From: Lycorma delicatula
Lineage: Eukaryota; Arthropoda; Insecta; Hemiptera; Fulgoridae
NCBI RefSeq assembly: GCF_047948215.1
Contig: NC_134455.1
Coordinates: forward strand, 103,691,995-103,755,994
DNA: 64,000 nucleotides
Direction of reading: 5' to 3'
In this document: piece after piece, positions 56,101 to 62,100 of the stretch
Layout of the letters: every line of letters begins with the position of its first letter
How positions within the stretch are numbered: the stretch's first letter is position 1
Made by a program: the position numbers and the translations under genes
Notes under the pieces: model-generated
Seen by the model: the letters and a program-made list of their open reading frames with translations, nothing else
Told to the model about the DNA's origin: nothing
The model's database searches: none

Positions 56101-59100
56101 GACTCCCCCCTGAATGAATTTTTATGAGAAGGAAATTATTTTGTTTTAAATAGTTATATGTAATGAGACATGGGTCCATCACTATTCTCCAGAATCAAAA
56201 TCTGCAAGTATGGAGGGTGTAGGAGTGGAGGTCTTGCCCTATAAAGGCAAAAATGGGTCTGTATGCTGGAAAAGTCCTTGCAATTTCTTTTAAGACAGGA
56301 AAGATGTATTGCTTGTAGATTTTCTCCATGAACATCGGACTGTGAATGCTGCATACTATTGACAGTTCTTGTAGCCATTTTCAGCAATAAAAGGCGGTGT
56401 CAGCCAATTAGAGGTTTGATTCTCTTTTACAACAATACCAGGCCTCACACAACAATTAGCACTTGGCATGAACTGGACAAAAGTTACTGGGAGACCTTAG
56501 AACATCCCCTGTACAGTCCAGGTCTCCTTGCGATTTTTTGTTTGGGATATACAAGGAGTCACTGCGAGGACGATTCCAAGGGATAATAAAACAGAGGAGT
56601 TTATGTGCAATTGACTCGTGATATGTCCCTCGTGATATATATTTTTTTTATGATGAAGGGATCCCGAACTCCCCATACATTGGGAAAATGTGTATACTCG
56701 TAAAGTAATAAATAATTACTGCTTTATACATAATGCTTCATATAGTAATAAATTATTATTGATACTTTTTTTATTCTTTATTAATAACTGTTAAAAACAA
56801 AAGTCCTAATAGTAATAAAAGAAGGAACATCTACAATATGTAGCAAAAAACGACCACTGATGCTTTTAAAGGAATCTGTAGAGTCATTCATCCCGATTGG
56901 GGTTTGAATTACTGTACCATGCGTATCCTTTACAAAGGTATAAGTGAGGCTATTATGCTATGTGCTGCACTTGTCTGGGCTCACTACTTGGCTTTTAGGT
57001 GTTATGTGTACATTTTGCTGCAGACCCAGTGACTCCTTGGTTGTTGGAGGTTATAGAACAGTCTCGCGGGAGGCAGTCTTTGTTATAGCCGGAATGAAAC
57101 CAATAGATATCCTGGCTAATAAGCATAAGGAACGCTACATTTCCAAGGTAAATAACTTATTGACATCAGAACGAAAGCAGGAGATTGAAGACTGGGGTCT
57201 TGTATCTTGACAGTTCAGGTGAGACGAATCCCCCACAGGTCGCTACATGCATGATATATTTCCTATAGAGTCTGATTTAGGTGCGCTGGAATGGGTCTTT
57301 CCCAATCGGCAATCACACAGTTTCTCTTTGGGCAAGTTTTGCTAGGTTTCGTTTGGTGGATTTGAGTCAATGCCCAGATTGTGGAACTGATTACACAGTG
57401 GACCACAACCTCTACATCTGTCCCCAATACAAGGTTAAACGTTTATGAGCTGTTAGGGAACTTGAGAGAATACATTCCTTTCTGGATCTCCGTATTAACT
57501 GCATGATCCACGAGGAGTGGTCTATAGTGGCTGGTTTTCTTTGCGCCCTTGTGGTGTGTAGGTCTGCAGAGGGAGTTTAATCAAGGTACTTGATCATGGT
57601 AGGATTCCGGGTGGCTAGGGTCCTGGCTTAGGCATTGGATTGGTTGGAGGTAGGCGCACATCAAGCCATGGTTATATTGGTATTATATGTGATTCAATTT
57701 GGGGCTCTTGCTGGTGGGGGTGGCCACGCTGCCAGGGTATGGTAACCCGTGCAACCAGGGGCGTGGCCTCCCTTCGCCGGTGGTGGTTCTGATCATGATT
57801 TGGTAATACCTCGAGAAACCATGATGGTATCAGGTGGGGGTGCGGGGTTTGTCCCCGGCTCTTGCATGAACCTGAATGAGGTTATGTTCCCCTTGTTAGG
57901 TGAGGTAAATTGGTCGACTTATTGGGTGTAGGTCTGAATTTCTGTGTTGCATAAAACATAATATTGATTAGTATGAGTGTAGCACTGATTTGACTTACAA
58001 CTTGTTCGTTTTATTAGGCATTCTTAGTATTTAGCTTGTGAAAAAAATTGGATATGTTCTTTACACCATCTATAACTACTGTAAAAGGTTAGTATACATA
58101 TTTTTTTGTTATTATTTCTAGTTTATGTACCAAAATGTATCATGATTCAAAATTGAATCAGTGGCAACGAATCATGTACTTGATTTATATTGGTTCTGAA
58201 TGTAATGTGATTAGCTCTCAGAAAACAAATATGGATTTGATACCTGTCATGATATCAAATTTATAATTATTACTTTCATGTCTAGTGCTACAGCTGTAGA
58301 AGGGAAAGTATTGCTAATCAGTCCAATCTGGGCATATGGAGTTTTCACTGCACCTTGATGTTTTGACACCTAAGGAACCCAAAAAACCAGATGCTAATTT
58401 TCAGAATGTTCGTCTGTATATGTGTATGTTCGATAGTCTCACACCTTCTATCTCCAGAATGACTGGAAGAGTTCTGACTAAACTGGTCAGATTACTTCTG
58501 TATATGGGGCACTGATGCATTAATTTCTCAACTTAAAGGTCAAAGAGGGTGAGGCTGCATAGCAAGGTCATTCTCAGTATTTCTAGATTTTGCCTAATTA
58601 AGGTCTGATATCTCCAGAACTACTGGACTGATTTTGACCAAACTTGATTACTTCTGTATATGAGGCATTGATGCCATTACATTTTCAACTTAAGGTCAAG
58701 GGATTAGGCTGTAGAGCTAGGTCACCCTCAGTATCTCGAGATTTTGCATAATTAAGGTCTTATTTTTCTTAGGCATACCTGTTAACAATTAAAAAATAAT
58801 ATTTGCAAAAAACTTTTTCAAAATCGCACCCCACCCCAAAAAATGTTCTAAACTAGTGACAAGTGGGTATACTGTGTCAATAGTATCCCGTGTCACTACA
58901 AGGAGTGCTAGTGTAGCACTGATATACAGCTGTATAAAAAATATTATATTTAAATAAAATTATAAATATTTAAAATTAAGTTGTGTGTGTATATATGTGT
59001 GTAAGCCGTGCATAAGAAAAAAGCTGCGTAATGGGAACATCTTGCAACTGTGTTGTCAGATTTTTTTATTTTTTTTTTATTACACTCTGGTTATTAGCTT

Positions 59101-62100
59101 GTGCATTTGTAAGCAATTATCTAAGTTATGGGGTTTTCCTGTCATATTGAATTCATGGTATTTAGGTTATAGAATTTGAAACGTCAATGAAAATATTGTT
59201 ATACTAGATACTTTGGAAATTTCTCAACTTTTTTTTCTATTTTTGAGTTTTTTATAATATATTTTTTTATCTAAAGTGTTATATAGCCTATGTCTTTTTT
59301 ATTTATTTCAGAAACAGTAATTCCTCAGGTAAATGATTTTTTTATTGTAATATCAATCTGGAAATTGTGATACACAAAAAATAATGATAATCAAGAGGAT
59401 AACACTCCTTCAACTCACTGTTTTCTACCACCTGAAAGAAATAAACATAGAAATTTGTTGTGGCGCTTTGATAATTTAGCTCCTGTTGATTGTATGAGTG
59501 ATGCAACTTTTTCTGATCCTCCCACTGAGTTAGGCACTCCTTATTCTTATTTAAACATATTTTTTGATGATGAGATTATCAATAATATTGTACCACAAAC
59601 TAATTTATATTCAGTACAGAAAATAAGTTATGGTGTAAATACAAATTATAAAGAAATATGCCAATTAGTTTATTGGTATTCATATGATGGGGATAGTAAA
59701 AAGGCCTAGTTATGCAATGTTTTTGGCAGAAAAGAAATGGTTTCCTCAAGTGGCAGAAGTTTATTCCAGAAATAGATTCAAAGTTTTGGGGGGTAATATG
59801 CATTTCAATGACAATGGTAAAATTTTCCCAGAGATAATCCTACACATGATAAAATTTTTTAAATTAGATAGTTTATAGAGGCCTTACATAAAAACGCAGA
59901 AGATCAATTTTGTCGCTGAATTCATGATCCCTTTCAAGGTCCACTATAGCATGAAACAGTATATTAAAAAGCAAGCCTCACAAATGGGGTATAAAGGTTT
60001 TTGCCTGAGCTGAAAATAGTGGTTTTATTTATGATTTCAAAATTTATGTGAACAAGCAAACTAATTTTATGTAGTTGACTTAGGCATTAGTGTAGATATT
60101 GTTAGCAGAACACATCCCTAAAAACCAAAATTTTAAATTTTACTGTGACAATTGGTTTTCATCCTATGATTTGTTTGCTAAATTGAAGAACCATGGAATT
60201 TTATGAGATGAAACGATTCATTAAAGTGACTTCAGAAATGTACAGTAAAGTCAGAACAAGAACTGAAAAGTCAGGGAAGAGGTAGCTATGATTACGAAGT
60301 TTAAAGGTGTGAAACTGCTATTGTAGTCAAGTAAATGGATAATAAACTAGTTAATCTGATTTCAAATTTTGTAGCTGTTGAGCCTGTAGAAGAAGTTCAG
60401 CAATGGTCAGTCACAGAAAAAAAGATATCATTTCATGTGTAAACATCGTTGGAAATTATAATAAAAATATGGGAGGGGTGGATAAGCAAGATATGCTGCT
60501 TGAACTATACCACACAGATTTAAAGGGGAAAAGGTAATAATACTTGTACATAATCTTTACGGCAGACATTGTAGTCAATCACAAAAACAATACATGCCAT
60601 TAGTTTAAATTAGAAATAATTCATGCATTTCTTTACTCTGGAGAAATTACTTCAGGAAAAAGAGGAAGACAATTATCTAAAATTGATGCTACTCTACCAT
60701 CAGCTAAAAGAACATTTACACTAAGACCCACAACATGTTTCGAACAAGAAAAGATGCAAACTATGTATAAAACCTACTCCTGAGTAAAGTGTGAAAAATG
60801 TAATATGCCCTTTTCAAATGAGAAAAACTACTTTAAGAAATTTCATATAAAGTAAATATCACACATTTTTTACGATGCAAATGTTATATGCTTTGTGTTA
60901 TGTATTTTCAGTAACTTATTCAAATTAATTTTCCTTTATCTTTAATTTTTCATTAAGTGGTATTTATCCCTATATTATTTTCATACTGTAAATTATAAGT
61001 TATTTATTTTATTTATTGTAAATAAAACAAATTTCTTATAACAGTGTAATTTCAAATTATTTTCCCTCTTATTTTTGTATAATGACTTGCACAGTGTCTT
61101 ATCTGTACAGGCTTATAGAGAAATAAGTAATGGTAATAATATGTGCTACAGTAAAAAGAACATAAATGATAAGCATGATAGGGAACAAGGTGCATGACTG
61201 TTGACTTATTCAAAAGCCATTGCTTTCATATGGAATCATGTCTGAATTTCAGTTCTCTGAAAAAAAAATACTTGAAATATATATGATTATTTCTTAATAT
61301 CTTTATACAGTCTTATTATTCAATGAAATATTTTGTTTAAATTTGGTTAAGTACAACAAACTGTCATTGTACAATCTTGTCTTTTTACCAATCAATTCAC
61401 TGGATGTAGGTGGCTCAGTTGGTTTTTTCACAAATTTAAACAATTTGCACAAGAATCTAATTGAAAAAAAACTAGTTAAACTGTTTGATCGTGCACTAAA
61501 AAACCGAAACCTCAAGTATTATTATTTTCAGTTAAACTACACTTTAAAATCTTAAAGCACCATATGCACGCTAAATTCACATTTCAAAACTAAATTGACC
61601 TTTTTGCAATCCCTTACACCTCTTTTATACTGCTGAGAGCATGACATGTTCAAACATACCATATGCATGTTTGAACAAGAAGCTCTCAACACAGCTAAAT
61701 AATTTTAACTAGGTTTCATTGGTTTGGGATTGGGGGGGGGGTCATGAAATGTTCATTTTTATATTTTGGGGGTCATACAGCTAAACAGGTTGAGAATCAC
61801 TACTCTAGGCTATCATAAACTGTGTGAGTGAATGGTGTTGAAAAATTTGATAAGTGCTCACAAAGATCACAGAATGACATCTGCACATGCTTTTCTCTAC
61901 AGCTTTAACCATGAGGGAGATGAATTTTTTCCCATATTGACAATGGTGAAGAAACTTGGATTTCAAACATCAATGCTGAAACGAAACAATCCATACAATG
62001 GCGTCATTCCGGTTCACGTAAACCGAAAAATTCAAACAAGCCCAGTCTCGAAGGAAAATCATGGCTACTGTATTCAAGGACCAAAAGAGTATTCTTTTGA

